From: Clostridiales bacterium
GTDB lineage: Bacteria; Bacillota; Clostridia; Lachnospirales; Lachnospiraceae
NCBI GenBank assembly: GCA_021199255.1
Contig: JAJQIK010000038.1
Span: forward strand, 37,063 to 101,062
Direction of reading: 5' to 3'
Length of the DNA stretch: 64,000 bases
The notes beneath the pieces were generated by a model. The model did not search any database and had not been told where the DNA came from. It was given only the letters and a program-made list of their open reading frames with translations. Below, piece by piece: positions 14,775 through 24,630 of this stretch; the stretch's first letter is position 1, and the number at the start of each line of letters is the position of its first letter. The position numbers and the translations under genes were made by a program.

Positions 14775-15641
14775 TCAACTTCTTTTAATATGCGTGTGGG
14801 TATACAAATGCTCTTCGCAGTATTCATAATTGCCGTCACATTTGGAGCAGAACCGGAACTGCATATTGGGACTGTCAACCTCCGTCCTGCCGCAGATAGC
14901 GCATTTATGCTTGGTAATCCCCGTGCTTCTGCGCATATCCCGCTTAAATTCCTGTCGCCGGTGTATCTGCTTGGGATTGAGGTGCATCATGTTCCGGGAC
15001 GTCACGAAGAACACGATAAAATTCAACAGGGACGCCACAATAGCAAATTTATAATATACATTATACGCTAAAAATTCATACGCCAGCATAATGCCGTAGA
15101 TGATCCCCAGCCACTTGATCTTAATCGGTATAATAAACATCAGCAGCACCTGGGCGTCCGGGAAGGTAGCCGCAAAGCCCAGGAAAATGGACATATTGAT
15201 ATAATAAGTGCTGAACACCGTAGAGACAGCCGTAAAAAACAGTTCCGGCGTATAGGCCGCGATTTCCTGCGCCTGGAACAGATAGCAGTAGCCCATCAGC
15301 AAAAAGCTGCCCGCAATCGTAAACAGCATGCCGCCGAAGATATAGACATTATAGCGGTAGGTTCCCCAGGTTCTCTCCAGGGTGGTGCCGATGGAGCAAT
15401 AAAAATACAGCATAATAAGCGTAAAGAAAATCCCCCCGCTGCTGGGCGGAATTAAAATCCATGTGACAAGCCTCCAGACCTGCCCGTGCAGGATCGCATA
15501 AGGATTCAGCGTCAAATAATAAATAAGCGTATTGCTGCTGTCCAATAATTGAAGTAAATATCCAGCGGCATAACAGAGCACTAATATAAAGGACAAATTT
15601 TTAATCGCATATTTTCCAAATTTACGTTCAAAGGAACTCAT
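14775..15641 (-). CDS. Rhomboid-like integral membrane protein, probably without protease activity, with C-terminal zinc ribbon
   Basis: About 288 residues with six or so membrane segments. QVWRLVTWILIPP and TLERTWGTYRYNVYIFGG match the rhomboid fold, but no GxSG serine motif or paired late His is visible, so it is probably a pseudorhomboid. The soluble tail has CAICGRTEVDSPNMQFRFC and CDGNYEYCEEH, a Cys/His zinc ribbon. The start was set at ATG 15641; a GTG at 15653 is possible. Its stop overlaps the longest frame of the sigma-like gene, suggesting an operon. It may tether or regulate that protein; this is inference. Confidence 0.7.
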   Translation of the reverse strand: MSSFERKFGKYAIKNLSFILVLCYAAGYLLQLLDSSNTLIYYLTLNPYAILHGQVWRLVTWILIPPSSGGIFFTLIMLYFYCSIGTTLERTWGTYRYNVYIFGGMLFTIAGSFLLMGYCYLFQAQEIAAYTPELFFTAVSTVFSTYYINMSIFLGFAATFPDAQVLLMFIIPIKIKWLGIIYGIMLAYEFLAYNVYYKFAIVASLLNFIVFFVTSRNMMHLNPKQIHRRQEFKRDMRRSTGITKHKCAICGRTEVDSPNMQFRFCSKCDGNYEYCEEHLYTHTHIKRS

Positions 15642-15810
15642 ATCGTTACTCACGCCTTTCTTTCAGCCTGTTCATTTTTATAAGCAAAACCGAATACATT
15701 TTATCATTAGTCTTTTTAAAAGTAAACGGCGCGCAATTCAAAATCCCGAAAGTCATAAAAATTTAATAATTGCTTTTTGATAACTTCATAATTTCTGTCC
15801 AATTAGCAGA

Positions 15811-15839
15811 TTGCTTTTTGGATATCAGTGTCGTATAAT
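15811..15839 (+). promoter_or_regulatory. Predicted promoter of the activase fusion gene
   Basis: TTGCTT at 15811-15816 and TATAAT at 15834-15839 have 17-bp spacing. The 5' leader would be about 75 bases. Confidence 0.6.
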
Positions 15840-15922
15840 GACAGGGTGTGTCATAACACCATTTAATAAGTAAAAATATGTCAGATTTTACCACTTAGAT
15901 TAAAAAGGAGAGATATTTAGAA

Positions 15923-18900
15923 ATGAGTAAAACGCAATATACCCTTGGCATCGATATCGGTTCTACCACTGTCAAGATCGCCATTCTCAACGGCAGCTAT
16001 CAGATACTCTTTTCCGACTATCAAAGACATTTTGCTAACATAAGAGAAACGCTTTCCGATTTGCTGCAAAAAGCATATCGGCAGTTAGGCAACCTGACGG
16101 TACATCCGATGATTACCGGCTCCGGCGGCCTGACTCTGGCCAATCATCTTCAGGTTCCTTTTTGCCAGGAGGTGATTGCCGTCTCTACCGCCCTGCAAAA
16201 CATCGCCCCCTCCACGGACGTGGCCATAGAGCTTGGGGGAGAGGACGCCAAGATTATTTATTTCGAGGGCGGAAATGTGGAGCAGCGCATGAACGGTATC
16301 TGCGCCGGCGGTACAGGCTCCTTCATCGACCAGATGGCTTCCTTATTACAGACGGACGCCGCCGGATTAAATGAATACGCCAGAAATTATCATTCCCTCT
16401 ATACCATTGCGGCAAGATGCGGCGTATTTGCCAAGTCCGATATCCAGCCCTTAATTAACGAGGGAGCTACCAAGGAAGATCTATCCGCCTCCATTTTTCA
16501 GGCGGTAGTGAATCAGACCATCAGCGGACTTGCCTGCGGCAAGCCGATTCGCGGCCATGTTGCCTTTTTAGGCGGCCCACTGCACTTTTTACCGGAATTA
16601 AAGCGGGCCTTTATCCGCACCTTAAAGCTGGACGAGGAGCATATCATCGATACGGACAATTCCCATCTCTTTGCCGCCATCGGCTCGGCCATGAACGCGA
16701 AGGAGGAGGTTTTCTATACCATGGAGGAAATGGTGCAGAAGCTTGCTTCGGACATTAAGATGGAATTTGAGGTAGAGCGAATGGAACCGCTCTTTGCCTC
16801 CCAGCAGGACTATGAGCTTTTCCGCCGGAAACATTCCGTTCATCATGTGACTACAGGCGATCTGGCTTCCTATCGGGGCAACTGCTTTTTAGGAATCGAC
16901 GCCGGTTCTACCACTACCAAGGTCGCGTTAGTAGGCGAGGACGGCTCTCTGCTCTACTCCTTCTACAGCGGCAACGATGGCAGCCCGTTAAAGACCGCTA
17001 TCCGCTCTATTAAGGAAATCTACTCTCTGCTCCCGCAGGGAGCAAAAATTGTCCGCTCCTGCTCCACCGGCTACGGCGAAGCGCTGATGAAAGCGGCGTT
17101 CCTGTTAGACGACGGTGAAGTAGAAACCGTAGCCCACTATTATGCCGCCGCGTTTTTTGACCCGGAGGTCGACTGTATTCTGGATATCGGCGGGCAGGAT
17201 ATGAAATGCATCAAGATCAAGAACCAGACGGTGGACAGCGTGCAGTTAAACGAGGCCTGCTCCTCCGGCTGCGGCTCTTTTATTGAAACCTTCGCCAAGT
17301 CCCTGAACTACAGTGTAGAAGATTTCGCCAAGGCAGCCCTCTTCGCGGAGCACCCCATAGACTTAGGCACCCGCTGCACCGTATTTATGAATTCCAAGGT
17401 CAAACAGGCGCAGAAGGAAGGCGCTTCCGTTTCCGATATCTCCGCCGGCCTGGCTTATTCAGTTATCAAAAATGCGCTCTTTAAGGTAATCAAGGTATCC
17501 GACGCCTCCGAGCTTGGCCGGAACATCGTTGTCCAGGGCGGCACCTTCTATAATGACGCGGTTCTTCGAAGCTTCGAAAAAATCGCGGGCTGCGAAGCCA
17601 TCCGGCCGGACATCGCCGGTATTATGGGCGCTTTCGGCGCAGCGTTAATCGCCAGGGAGCATTATGAGACAGGCTATCAGACTTCCATGCTGAATCTGGA
17701 GCAGATTACCAGCCTGCAATTTGAAACCAGTATGGCCAAATGCAGGGGCTGCACCAACAACTGTCGTCTTACCATCAATAAATTTACCGGAGGGCGTCAG
17801 TATATCTCCGGGAACCGCTGTGAGCGGGGACTTGGCAAAACCAAGAATGAGAATGGAATGCCCAATCTCTATGACTATAAATTAAAACGGCTCTTCTCCT
17901 ATGAACCGCTGCCTTTAGATGAGGCCAGACGGGGAACCGTAGGGATTCCGAGAGTCTTAAATATGTATGAAAATTATCCCTTCTGGTTTACCTTTTTTAC
18001 CAGATTAGGCTATCGGGTGATACTCTCTCCCAGCTCCAACCGCAAAATCTATGAGCTTGGGATCGAGTCCATTCCCAGTGAATCGGAATGTTATCCGGCT
18101 AAATTGGCTCACGGACATGTGGCATGGCTTATCAACCAAAAGACGGACTTTATCTTCTACCCCGCCCTGTTCTATGAACGAGACGAGTTCCATGACGCCA
18201 ACAATCACTACAACTGCCCGATTGTCACCTCCTATTCCGAGAATATTAAGAACAATGTGGAGGAAATCGGCAGGGGCGAGGTTGTTTTCCGCAATCCTTT
18301 TATGTCCTTTAAGGATTTGCAGACCGTTACCTCCGCCCTGACCAGAGAATTTAAAGAGCTGCCTGTGACAGAAGTAATGGACGCCGCGAAAGCCGCATGG
18401 GAAGAGCTTGCAAAAGCCCGTCAGGATATGCGGGACAAGGGAGAAGAGGTTCTGCGCTTTATGGAGGAAAACCATAAACGCGGTATCGTTCTGGCCGGCC
18501 GTCCTTATCATATTGACCCTGAGATCAACCACGGTATTCCTGAGTTGATTAATTCCTATGGCATAGCGGTGCTGACAGAGGACTCCATCTCCCATCTGGC
18601 GGAGCCGGAGCGCCCGCTGATCGTGTCCGACCAGTGGATGTATCATTCCCGCTTATACGCGGCGGCCAGCTATGTAAAGACCCGGGACGATTTGGATCTG
18701 ATCCAATTGAACTCCTTCGGCTGCGGACTGGACGCCGTCACCACCGATCAGGTCAATGATATCCTGTCAGGCTCCGATAAAATCTATACCTGTTTAAAGA
18801 TCGACGAGGTGAACAATCTGGGCGCCGCCAGAATCCGCATCCGTTCCCTGCTCTCCGCCATTCAGGTCAGGGAACAGAAGCATAAGGAACGGACGATTCG

Positions 18901-20161
18901 CTCCAGCGCTATTACGAAGGTGCAGTTTACGGAGAAAATGCGTAAAAACTATACGATTCTCTGTCCCCAGATGTCTCCTATTCATTTTGAGATTATGCAG
19001 GCAGGCTTCCGTGCCTGCGGCTACAACTTTGAAGTGCTGGATAACGACAACAGGCACGCGGTGGACGTGGGGCTGAAATACGTCAACAACGACGCCTGCT
19101 ATCCGTCCCTTATGGTGGTAGGGCAGATTATGGACGCCCTGCTGTCCGGTAAATACGACGTCAACAGGGTTGCCATCATTATGACCCAGACCGGCGGCGG
19201 CTGCCGTGCTACCAACTATGTCGGCTTCATCAGGCGGGCCCTGGAAAAGGCGGGTATGCCGCAGGTTCCCGTTATTTCCTTAAATCTTGCGGGAATTGAA
19301 AGCAATCCGGGCTTCCACCTAAACGCCCAGCTTCTGATGCGCGCCGCCTACAGCGCCCTCTTCGGCGATATCTTTATGCGCTGCGTATACCGCATGCGCC
19401 CTTATGAGGCACACCCCGGCGATGTGGACGCACTCCACGCCAAATGGGTCGGGAGATGCTGTGAGTTTGTCTCCCGCAGGCATATGAACTACTTTACTTT
19501 CCAGAAAATGTGCAGGCAGATTGTGCGGGAATTCGACGCCATAGAGATTCAGGAAGACCTGCGCAAGCCCCGGGTCGGCATTGTGGGCGAGATTCTGGTC
19601 AAATATGCCCCCGCCGCCAACAACCATCTGGTAGAATTACTGGAAAGCGAGGGCGCCGAGGCGGTTGTGCCTGATCTGTTAGACTTTATGCTCTACTGCT
19701 TCTATAACCAGATTTATAAAGCCGATTATCTGGGCACCTCCCAGAAGACCGCGGCCGTGTCTAAAATCGGAATCTGGGCATTGGAAAAGCTGCGCGCCCC
19801 CGCTGCGAAAGAATTTGCCAGAAGCAAACACTTTGCGCCTCCGGTGAGTATTTATCAAATCGTGGATTACGCCAAACCCATCGTCAATATCGGCAACCAG
19901 ACCGGCGAGGGCTGGTTCCTGACCGGTGAAATGGTAGAGCTGATCCACAGCGGCGTAAACAATATTGTCTGCACCCAGCCCTTTGGCTGTCTGCCAAACC
20001 ATGTGGTAGGCAAGGGCGTTATCAAGGAATTGCGCAAGCGTTTCCCTCTTTCCAATATTGTGGCGATCGACTATGATCCCGGCGCCAGCGAGGTAAACCA
20101 GTTAAACCGAATTAAGCTGATGCTCTCCACGGCGCAGAAGAATCTGAAAAAGCAGCAATAA
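15923..20161 (+). CDS. 2-hydroxyacyl-CoA dehydratase activase fusion (BadF/BadG/BcrA/BcrD type plus dehydratase-like region)
   Basis: The protein has 1412 residues. Two ASKHA ATPase domains are visible: [13 protein letters not shown] near residue 8 with ICAGGTGSF, and [14 protein letters not shown] near 325 with ACSSGCGSF. These resemble HgdC-type activases, whose dimer holds a [4Fe-4S] cluster between Cys residues. Residues about 600-640 have [10 protein letters not shown]. About 660-1400 are DUF2229/HgdB-like with [28 protein letters not shown] and GGGCRATNY. Activases use ATP to push an electron into a radical dehydratase; this fused form has no proven substrate. AAGGAGAG precedes the ATG at slightly long spacing. 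Own promoter and terminator. Confidence 0.85.
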   Translation: MSKTQYTLGIDIGSTTVKIAILNGSYQILFSDYQRHFANIRETLSDLLQKAYRQLGNLTVHPMITGSGGLTLANHLQVPFCQEVIAVSTALQNIAPSTDVAIELGGEDAKIIYFEGGNVEQRMNGICAGGTGSFIDQMASLLQTDAAGLNEYARNYHSLYTIAARCGVFAKSDIQPLINEGATKEDLSASIFQAVVNQTISGLACGKPIRGHVAFLGGPLHFLPELKRAFIRTLKLDEEHIIDTDNSHLFAAIGSAMNAKEEVFYTMEEMVQKLASDIKMEFEVERMEPLFASQQDYELFRRKHSVHHVTTGDLASYRGNCFLGIDAGSTTTKVALVGEDGSLLYSFYSGNDGSPLKTAIRSIKEIYSLLPQGAKIVRSCSTGYGEALMKAAFLLDDGEVETVAHYYAAAFFDPEVDCILDIGGQDMKCIKIKNQTVDSVQLNEACSSGCGSFIETFAKSLNYSVEDFAKAALFAEHPIDLGTRCTVFMNSKVKQAQKEGASVSDISAGLAYSVIKNALFKVIKVSDASELGRNIVVQGGTFYNDAVLRSFEKIAGCEAIRPDIAGIMGAFGAALIAREHYETGYQTSMLNLEQITSLQFETSMAKCRGCTNNCRLTINKFTGGRQYISGNRCERGLGKTKNENGMPNLYDYKLKRLFSYEPLPLDEARRGTVGIPRVLNMYENYPFWFTFFTRLGYRVILSPSSNRKIYELGIESIPSESECYPAKLAHGHVAWLINQKTDFIFYPALFYERDEFHDANNHYNCPIVTSYSENIKNNVEEIGRGEVVFRNPFMSFKDLQTVTSALTREFKELPVTEVMDAAKAAWEELAKARQDMRDKGEEVLRFMEENHKRGIVLAGRPYHIDPEINHGIPELINSYGIAVLTEDSISHLAEPERPLIVSDQWMYHSRLYAAASYVKTRDDLDLIQLNSFGCGLDAVTTDQVNDILSGSDKIYTCLKIDEVNNLGAARIRIRSLLSAIQVREQKHKERTIRSSAITKVQFTEKMRKNYTILCPQMSPIHFEIMQAGFRACGYNFEVLDNDNRHAVDVGLKYVNNDACYPSLMVVGQIMDALLSGKYDVNRVAIIMTQTGGGCRATNYVGFIRRALEKAGMPQVPVISLNLAGIESNPGFHLNAQLLMRAAYSALFGDIFMRCVYRMRPYEAHPGDVDALHAKWVGRCCEFVSRRHMNYFTFQKMCRQIVREFDAIEIQEDLRKPRVGIVGEILVKYAPAANNHLVELLESEGAEAVVPDLLDFMLYCFYNQIYKADYLGTSQKTAAVSKIGIWALEKLRAPAAKEFARSKHFAPPVSIYQIVDYAKPIVNIGNQTGEGWFLTGEMVELIHSGVNNIVCTQPFGCLPNHVVGKGVIKELRKRFPLSNIVAIDYDPGASEVNQLNRIKLMLSTAQKNLKKQQ

Positions 20162-20191
20162 AGCCTGCGCCGCAAGACGCAGAATAAATAA

Positions 20192-20227
20192 AGAAAGCAG
20201 ATGTAGGGGTTCTTACATCTGCTTTCT
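20192..20227. terminator. Bidirectional terminator overlapping the 3' end of the DUF6472-like gene
   Basis: A 14-bp perfect stem, AGAAAGCAGATGTA with its complement, closes on an 8-base loop. On the minus strand the stem encodes the last codons and part of the stop of the small Cys-rich gene, so the hairpin ends transcripts from both sides. Confidence 0.75.
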
Positions 20228-20386
20228 GACTACCAAATATTCATTATCCAACTGATAAAAGGAACAATCGAAGCTGCCGCCTTTAAGGAACCGCCCCATA
20301 TCGTCCTCATCCAGATCTACCATGCACACGTAACATTCATAGTCCTCATCGTACTGGTAATTACTACAGGTATCGCAACAGCTCAT
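20213..20386 (-). CDS. Small Cys-rich DUF6472-like protein, 57 residues
   Basis: Starting at ATG 20386 the protein begins MSCCDTCSNYQYDEDYECYV and continues VDLDEDDMGRFLKGG. The CCxxC plus later Cys suggest a small metal-binding knuckle, as in the DUF6472 family common in Lachnospiraceae. Role unknown. The 3' end lies inside a terminator hairpin shared with the activase gene. Confidence 0.7.
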   Translation of the reverse strand: MSCCDTCSNYQYDEDYECYVCMVDLDEDDMGRFLKGGSFDCSFYQLDNEYLVVRKQM

Positions 20387-20403
20387 CGTTCTTCCTGCCT
20401 TCC

Positions 20404-20694
20404 TTAATAAAAGGTTCTGTCCACCCTGCGGTTGACAAACTTAATCTTGCCCTTTACTTCCTCCCCCAGCTCCTGAATCGCCTCATCAGCTATCTCCTTC
20501 TGCAACTGATTGACGCAGAAAATACAGGCGGAAAACTTATCGCCGGAAAACCACTTAGGCTTCTCCCATTTCACAAAATAGGACACCCTGTATTTTAACA
20601 AAATTTTCTCTACCTTTTCTTTGGTTGCCATATCCGTTACCTGGCACCATTCCAATTCATTATGTACTTTAACCTTCTGATATGCTGTTTCCAT
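20404..20694 (-). CDS. Hypothetical protein, 96 residues
   Basis: I do not recognise this protein. The start is ATG 20694, with GGAGAGAAT just upstream; a longer frame from 20712 lacks a ribosome site. It begins METAYQKVKVHNELEWCQVT and contains KWEKPKWFSG and IFCVNQLQKEIADEAIQELG. No membrane segment. It is 17 bp upstream of the DUF6472-like gene, so the two are likely cotranscribed. Confidence 0.65.
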   Translation of the reverse strand: METAYQKVKVHNELEWCQVTDMATKEKVEKILLKYRVSYFVKWEKPKWFSGDKFSACIFCVNQLQKEIADEAIQELGEEVKGKIKFVNRRVDRTFY

Positions 20695-20901
20695 ATTCTC
20701 TCCATAATCCAACCGTGATATCTGTACTGCCTAAATTATATCTCACTTTAATGAATTGTGCAATTCCCGATTTTGCCCCCGCTTTTCAGGTGATTTTCAT
20801 CTGGCGGCGCCCGCCATACTTCACGTTGCATTTGTTCCGCTTTTATGATATGTTGGATACGGAACGCAATTTACTATTTTTCAGAAAGACGAGGATTTCA
20901 T

Positions 20902-21816
20902 ATGCCTATCAAAGTCGCAGATTCACTGCCGGCAACGGCCGTATTGGAGAACGAAAATATATTTGTGATGACGGAGTTTCGTGCCATGCATCAGGATATC
21001 CGTCCGCTTAACGTGTTGATTCTGAATCTGATGCCGACTAAGATTGTGACGGAAACTCAGCTTTTGCGCAAGCTTTCCAATACGCCCCTGCAGGTCAACG
21101 TAGAATTTCTACAGACCGCCAGCTATCAACCGCAGCATGTAGATTCCAATCATCTGGAGTCTTTTTATACTACCTTCGATCAGGTTAAGAACCGTAAATT
21201 CGACGGCATGATTATCACCGGCGCCCCTCTTGACTATATCCGATTCGAGGACGTCACTTACTGGGAGGAAATCTGTGAAATCATGGAATGGGGCAAAACC
21301 CATGTGCACTGCACCCTGCATCTGTGCTGGGGAGCTTTTGCGGCGCTCTATTATTTCTACGGCTTAAAGCGCTACGATTTGGACGAAAAGCTATCCGGCG
21401 TATACGCCCATAAGATTGTGAAAAGGACTTCCCCGCTCTTTCGGGGCTTTGACGATATCTTCTATGCGCCCCAGTCCCGTGCAATGGGCATCGCACAGGA
21501 GGAAATTGCCACGGCGCCGGATCTGGAGCTGATGGCCATCTCCGATGAAGCAGGCGTTACGATCGTCAAAACCACCGACAGCAGGCATTTCTTCATCACC
21601 TGCCACCCGGAATATGACGCCGACACCTTATCCCAGGAATATTTCAGAGACTTGGAGAAAGGCTTGAATCCTAAGATTCCCGCCAACTATTTCCCCGATG
21701 ACGATCCCACAAAGCCGCCCATCGTCAACTGGCGCTCCACAGGACAACTGCTCTATTCCAACTGGCTGAACTATTATGTGTATCAGACTACTCCTTACGA
21801 TATTCGGAATATCTAG
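20902..21816 (+). CDS. metA: Homoserine O-acyltransferase, MetA family (possibly acetyl-CoA specific)
   Basis: About 304 residues from ATG 20902, with GAGGAT upstream; the protein starts MPIKVADSLPATAVLENEN, the usual MetA start. The catalytic Cys is in HLCWGAFAALYYFYG and the later His/Glu in FITCHPEYD. It acylates homoserine in methionine synthesis. At the specificity site the sequence reads TGAPLDYIRF: an Asp where E. coli MetA has Gly and acetyl-using members have Glu, so acetyl-CoA may be the donor. No SAM riboswitch was seen upstream. Confidence 0.9.
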   Translation: MPIKVADSLPATAVLENENIFVMTEFRAMHQDIRPLNVLILNLMPTKIVTETQLLRKLSNTPLQVNVEFLQTASYQPQHVDSNHLESFYTTFDQVKNRKFDGMIITGAPLDYIRFEDVTYWEEICEIMEWGKTHVHCTLHLCWGAFAALYYFYGLKRYDLDEKLSGVYAHKIVKRTSPLFRGFDDIFYAPQSRAMGIAQEEIATAPDLELMAISDEAGVTIVKTTDSRHFFITCHPEYDADTLSQEYFRDLEKGLNPKIPANYFPDDDPTKPPIVNWRSTGQLLYSNWLNYYVYQTTPYDIRNI

Positions 21817-21891
21817 GCGTTTGCGAGACTCATCCGTAATGATCTGTTCAGAATATCCGGTGTGCTGACCTACACCAGGCGATTGGGAAAT

Positions 21892-23850
21892 CTACAGATA
21901 TTCCCGCATGAACTCCTCTTCCGACACGATCCGTATCCCCAATTCCTTCGCCTTTTTATTTTTAGAGGAGGCGGAGGCGGTATCGTTATTGATCAGGCAG
22001 GCGGTTTTACCTGTAACGCTTCCGGTCACTTTACCGCCCTTTGCCTCGATCGCTTCCTTTAACGCGCTGCGGTTCTCATAATGCTCCAGACTGCCGGTAA
22101 TCACAAAATTCATGCCGGCAAGGGTCTGGCTCTCCTCCTCAGCCGGTTCCTCGGCTATGGTAATCTCCGGCAATAAGCGTTTTAACTGCTCCATCCGCTC
22201 CTGATTGCGGAAAAAGGAATAAATACCGGCCGCAATGACGTCTCCTACGCCGTCGATTGCGCTCAGTTCTTCCGGCTCCGCCGCGCATAAGGCGTCCAGA
22301 TTATATCTAAAATGCTTACAAAGCGTCTTGGCATTTGCCACCCCGATATTCTCGATTCCCAGCCCGTAAATCACCCTTGGAAGGGTGGTATTCCTTGCCC
22401 GTTCAATGCTCTCCATCAGATTTTGATATGATTTCTCCCCAAATCCTTCCATCTGCGTAATTTCCTGTTCATACCGCGCCAGCTTGAACAGATCCGCAAA
22501 CTCATGCAGAAATCCCTTCGCCAGAAACTTCTCCAGCGTAGATTCCGAAAGGCCGTCCACATTCATGGCGTCTCTGCTCACAAACAGCGTAAAAGACTTA
22601 ATCTTTTTGGCGTCGCAGGAAGGATTATTACAGTAAAGGGACTGCACCTCGTTTACCTGACGTATCTGGGTGGGCTGCCCGCAGACAGGACAGATTTCCG
22701 GAATCTTCAGGGTATCGCTTCCAGTCAGATTCTCCGCGATCTGCGGAATAATCATATTGGCTTTATAGACCGTAATGTGATCCCCGATTCCCAGCTTCAA
22801 CCCCCGCACAATACTGATATTATGCACGGAAGCACGGCTGACGGTAGTGCCCTCCAGCTCCACCGGCTCAAAAATCGCCACCGGATTGATCAGTCCCGTG
22901 CGGCTGGCGCTCCACTCCACATCGGTGAGCACGGTTTCCCTCAGTTCGTCCGCCCATTTGAAGGCAATGGAATCTCTGGGGAACTTTGCCGTTCTTCCTA
23001 AGGATTGTCCATAGCTGATATTCTCATAGGTTAAGACCAGCCCGTCGGAGGGAATATCGTAAGTCTCTATCTTCTTCTCAAAATCGCTGACCGCACTCAG
23101 AATCGTATCCGGTTCCACCCGGCGGTACTCTACCACATCGAAGCCCTGCCTGCTTAAGAAAGCAAACTGCTCCTCTCTGGAGTCGAAGAAATCCACCCCC
23201 TCCGCTTTCACCAGACTAAAAGCGTAGAATTTCACGTTTCGGCGGGCAGTAATTTCATTGTTCAACTGTCTGACGGAACCGCTGCATAAATTACGGGGGT
23301 TTTTATATTTAGCGTCCGCTTCCCCGATCCGGCGGTTAATCTCCTCAAAATCGCTGTAACTGATAACGGCCTCGCCGCGCAGAATCAGTTCCCCCTGATA
23401 GGGAATGGACAGCGGTACATTCTGAAATACCTTCGCATTATTGGTGATTACCTCCCCCACCTCGCCATTTCCACGGGTGACCGCCTTTGCAAGTTTTCCT
23501 GCAAAATAGGTCAGTACAATCGTTAATCCGTCTAATTTCCAGGACAGCAGCGCCTCTCTTCCATTGAGCCAATCGCGCAGCTCCTCTCTGTCCTTCGTCT
23601 TGGCCAGCGAAAGCATGGGCGTCTCATGTCTTTCCTTGGGAAGCTCCTCTACCGCCTCATATCCGACTTGCATGGTCGGGCTGTTTGCTAAGATAACACC
23701 CGTTTCTTCTTCCAGCGCCGTCAGTTCGTCATACAATCTGTCGTATTCCAGGTTGCTCATCACTTCCATATCTTGTGCGTAATAGGCTTTCGAAGCGCTA
23801 TTGAGAATAGCCGCCAGTTCTTTCATACGAGCCGTCTTGTTTTGATCCAT
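21892..23850 (-). CDS. ligA: NAD-dependent DNA ligase LigA
   Basis: About 652 residues from ATG 23850, with AGGTGA upstream. Domain Ia has YDRLYDEL; the adenylation Lys is about residue 105 in SWKLDGL. Then follow TRGNGEVGEVITNN, the OB fold (ASVHNISIVRGLKLGIGD), a four-Cys zinc finger (CPVCGQ and YCNNPSCDAKK), helix-hairpin-helix repeats and a C-terminal BRCT domain (FVITGSLEHYENRS). It seals nicks in replication and repair. The residue two before Lys is Ser instead of the usual Glu and TRGDG reads TRGNG, so it is a divergent branch. It is separated by about 28 bp from rluF upstream. Confidence 0.9.
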   Translation of the reverse strand: MDQNKTARMKELAAILNSASKAYYAQDMEVMSNLEYDRLYDELTALEEETGVILANSPTMQVGYEAVEELPKERHETPMLSLAKTKDREELRDWLNGREALLSWKLDGLTIVLTYFAGKLAKAVTRGNGEVGEVITNNAKVFQNVPLSIPYQGELILRGEAVISYSDFEEINRRIGEADAKYKNPRNLCSGSVRQLNNEITARRNVKFYAFSLVKAEGVDFFDSREEQFAFLSRQGFDVVEYRRVEPDTILSAVSDFEKKIETYDIPSDGLVLTYENISYGQSLGRTAKFPRDSIAFKWADELRETVLTDVEWSASRTGLINPVAIFEPVELEGTTVSRASVHNISIVRGLKLGIGDHITVYKANMIIPQIAENLTGSDTLKIPEICPVCGQPTQIRQVNEVQSLYCNNPSCDAKKIKSFTLFVSRDAMNVDGLSESTLEKFLAKGFLHEFADLFKLARYEQEITQMEGFGEKSYQNLMESIERARNTTLPRVIYGLGIENIGVANAKTLCKHFRYNLDALCAAEPEELSAIDGVGDVIAAGIYSFFRNQERMEQLKRLLPEITIAEEPAEEESQTLAGMNFVITGSLEHYENRSALKEAIEAKGGKVTGSVTGKTACLINNDTASASSKNKKAKELGIRIVSEEEFMREYL

Positions 23851-23878
23851 AACAATCACCTGCCGTTTTCCATACTTT

Positions 23879-24604
23879 TTACATCACGGGTTCCTTTAAG
23901 CCGCATTTGGCATAAAGACCCTGCATTTCCTGCCGCGTCAGTTCCCGGTATTCCCCCGGTTTCAGCTTTGCAAGATTTACGTCAATAACACGTGTTCTTT
24001 TTAAAGAAGCCACCTCGTACCCCTCCGCCTTGCACATACGCCGTATCTGTCTGTTAATGCCCTGCGTCAGAACCATTCGTATGGTTTTGGGATCGATCTG
24101 CTCAATCTTGCAGGGACGGGTGACAAGCTCCAATTCCTTCAGGTAGATTCCCTGCCGCATATGCTCCAAAGCCTCCGGCGTCCATGCCTTAACGGCCTTG
24201 ACGATATACTCCTTCTCATGTCCATTGGCGCCGCGCATCATGGCGTTGATCAGATCTCCGTCGTTGGTCATCAGCAAAAGGCCTTCCGATTCTTTATCCA
24301 GACGCCCCGCGTAGGTTACGCGAATCGGATATCGAACCTCCTGCGTCACTATTTTATCCGCATGGGCGTCCCGTTCCGTACAGGTCACTCCTACCGGCTT
24401 ATAATATGCCAGCACCACTTTCCTGTCCGGGCTGCAGACCCGCCTGCCGCGAACCGTCACCAGATCCTTCTGCGTCACTTTTAAGCCCCGATCCGCCGTC
24501 TGGCCGTTTACGGCTACGACGCCCTGTTCGATCAGCTTATCCGCGTCCCTTCTGGAACAGATTCCGCAGGCCGCCAGATATTTATTCAACCGCATTTCCT
24601 CCAT
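23879..24604 (-). CDS. rluF: 23S rRNA pseudouridine synthase, RluF/RsuA family
   Basis: The protein has 241 residues. An S4 RNA-binding domain (1-60) shows RLNKYLAACGICSRRDADKL. The catalytic domain has the Asp motif YAGRLDKESEGLLLMTNDG (about 100-118) and GINRQIRRMCKAEGYEV. It converts a uridine in 23S rRNA to pseudouridine; RluF-type sites are the nearest match but RluB/RluE are possible. AGGAGG lies upstream of two in-frame ATGs (24604 and 24595). Confidence 0.85.
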   Translation of the reverse strand: MEEMRLNKYLAACGICSRRDADKLIEQGVVAVNGQTADRGLKVTQKDLVTVRGRRVCSPDRKVVLAYYKPVGVTCTERDAHADKIVTQEVRYPIRVTYAGRLDKESEGLLLMTNDGDLINAMMRGANGHEKEYIVKAVKAWTPEALEHMRQGIYLKELELVTRPCKIEQIDPKTIRMVLTQGINRQIRRMCKAEGYEVASLKRTRVIDVNLAKLKPGEYRELTRQEMQGLYAKCGLKEPVM

Positions 24605-24630
24605 CCTTTACACCTCCTGCCTTTCCGTCC

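Noticed and set aside
20695-20901. SAM riboswitch before metA
   Set aside because: No recognisable conserved core or paired stems of known SAM riboswitch classes were seen in this leader.
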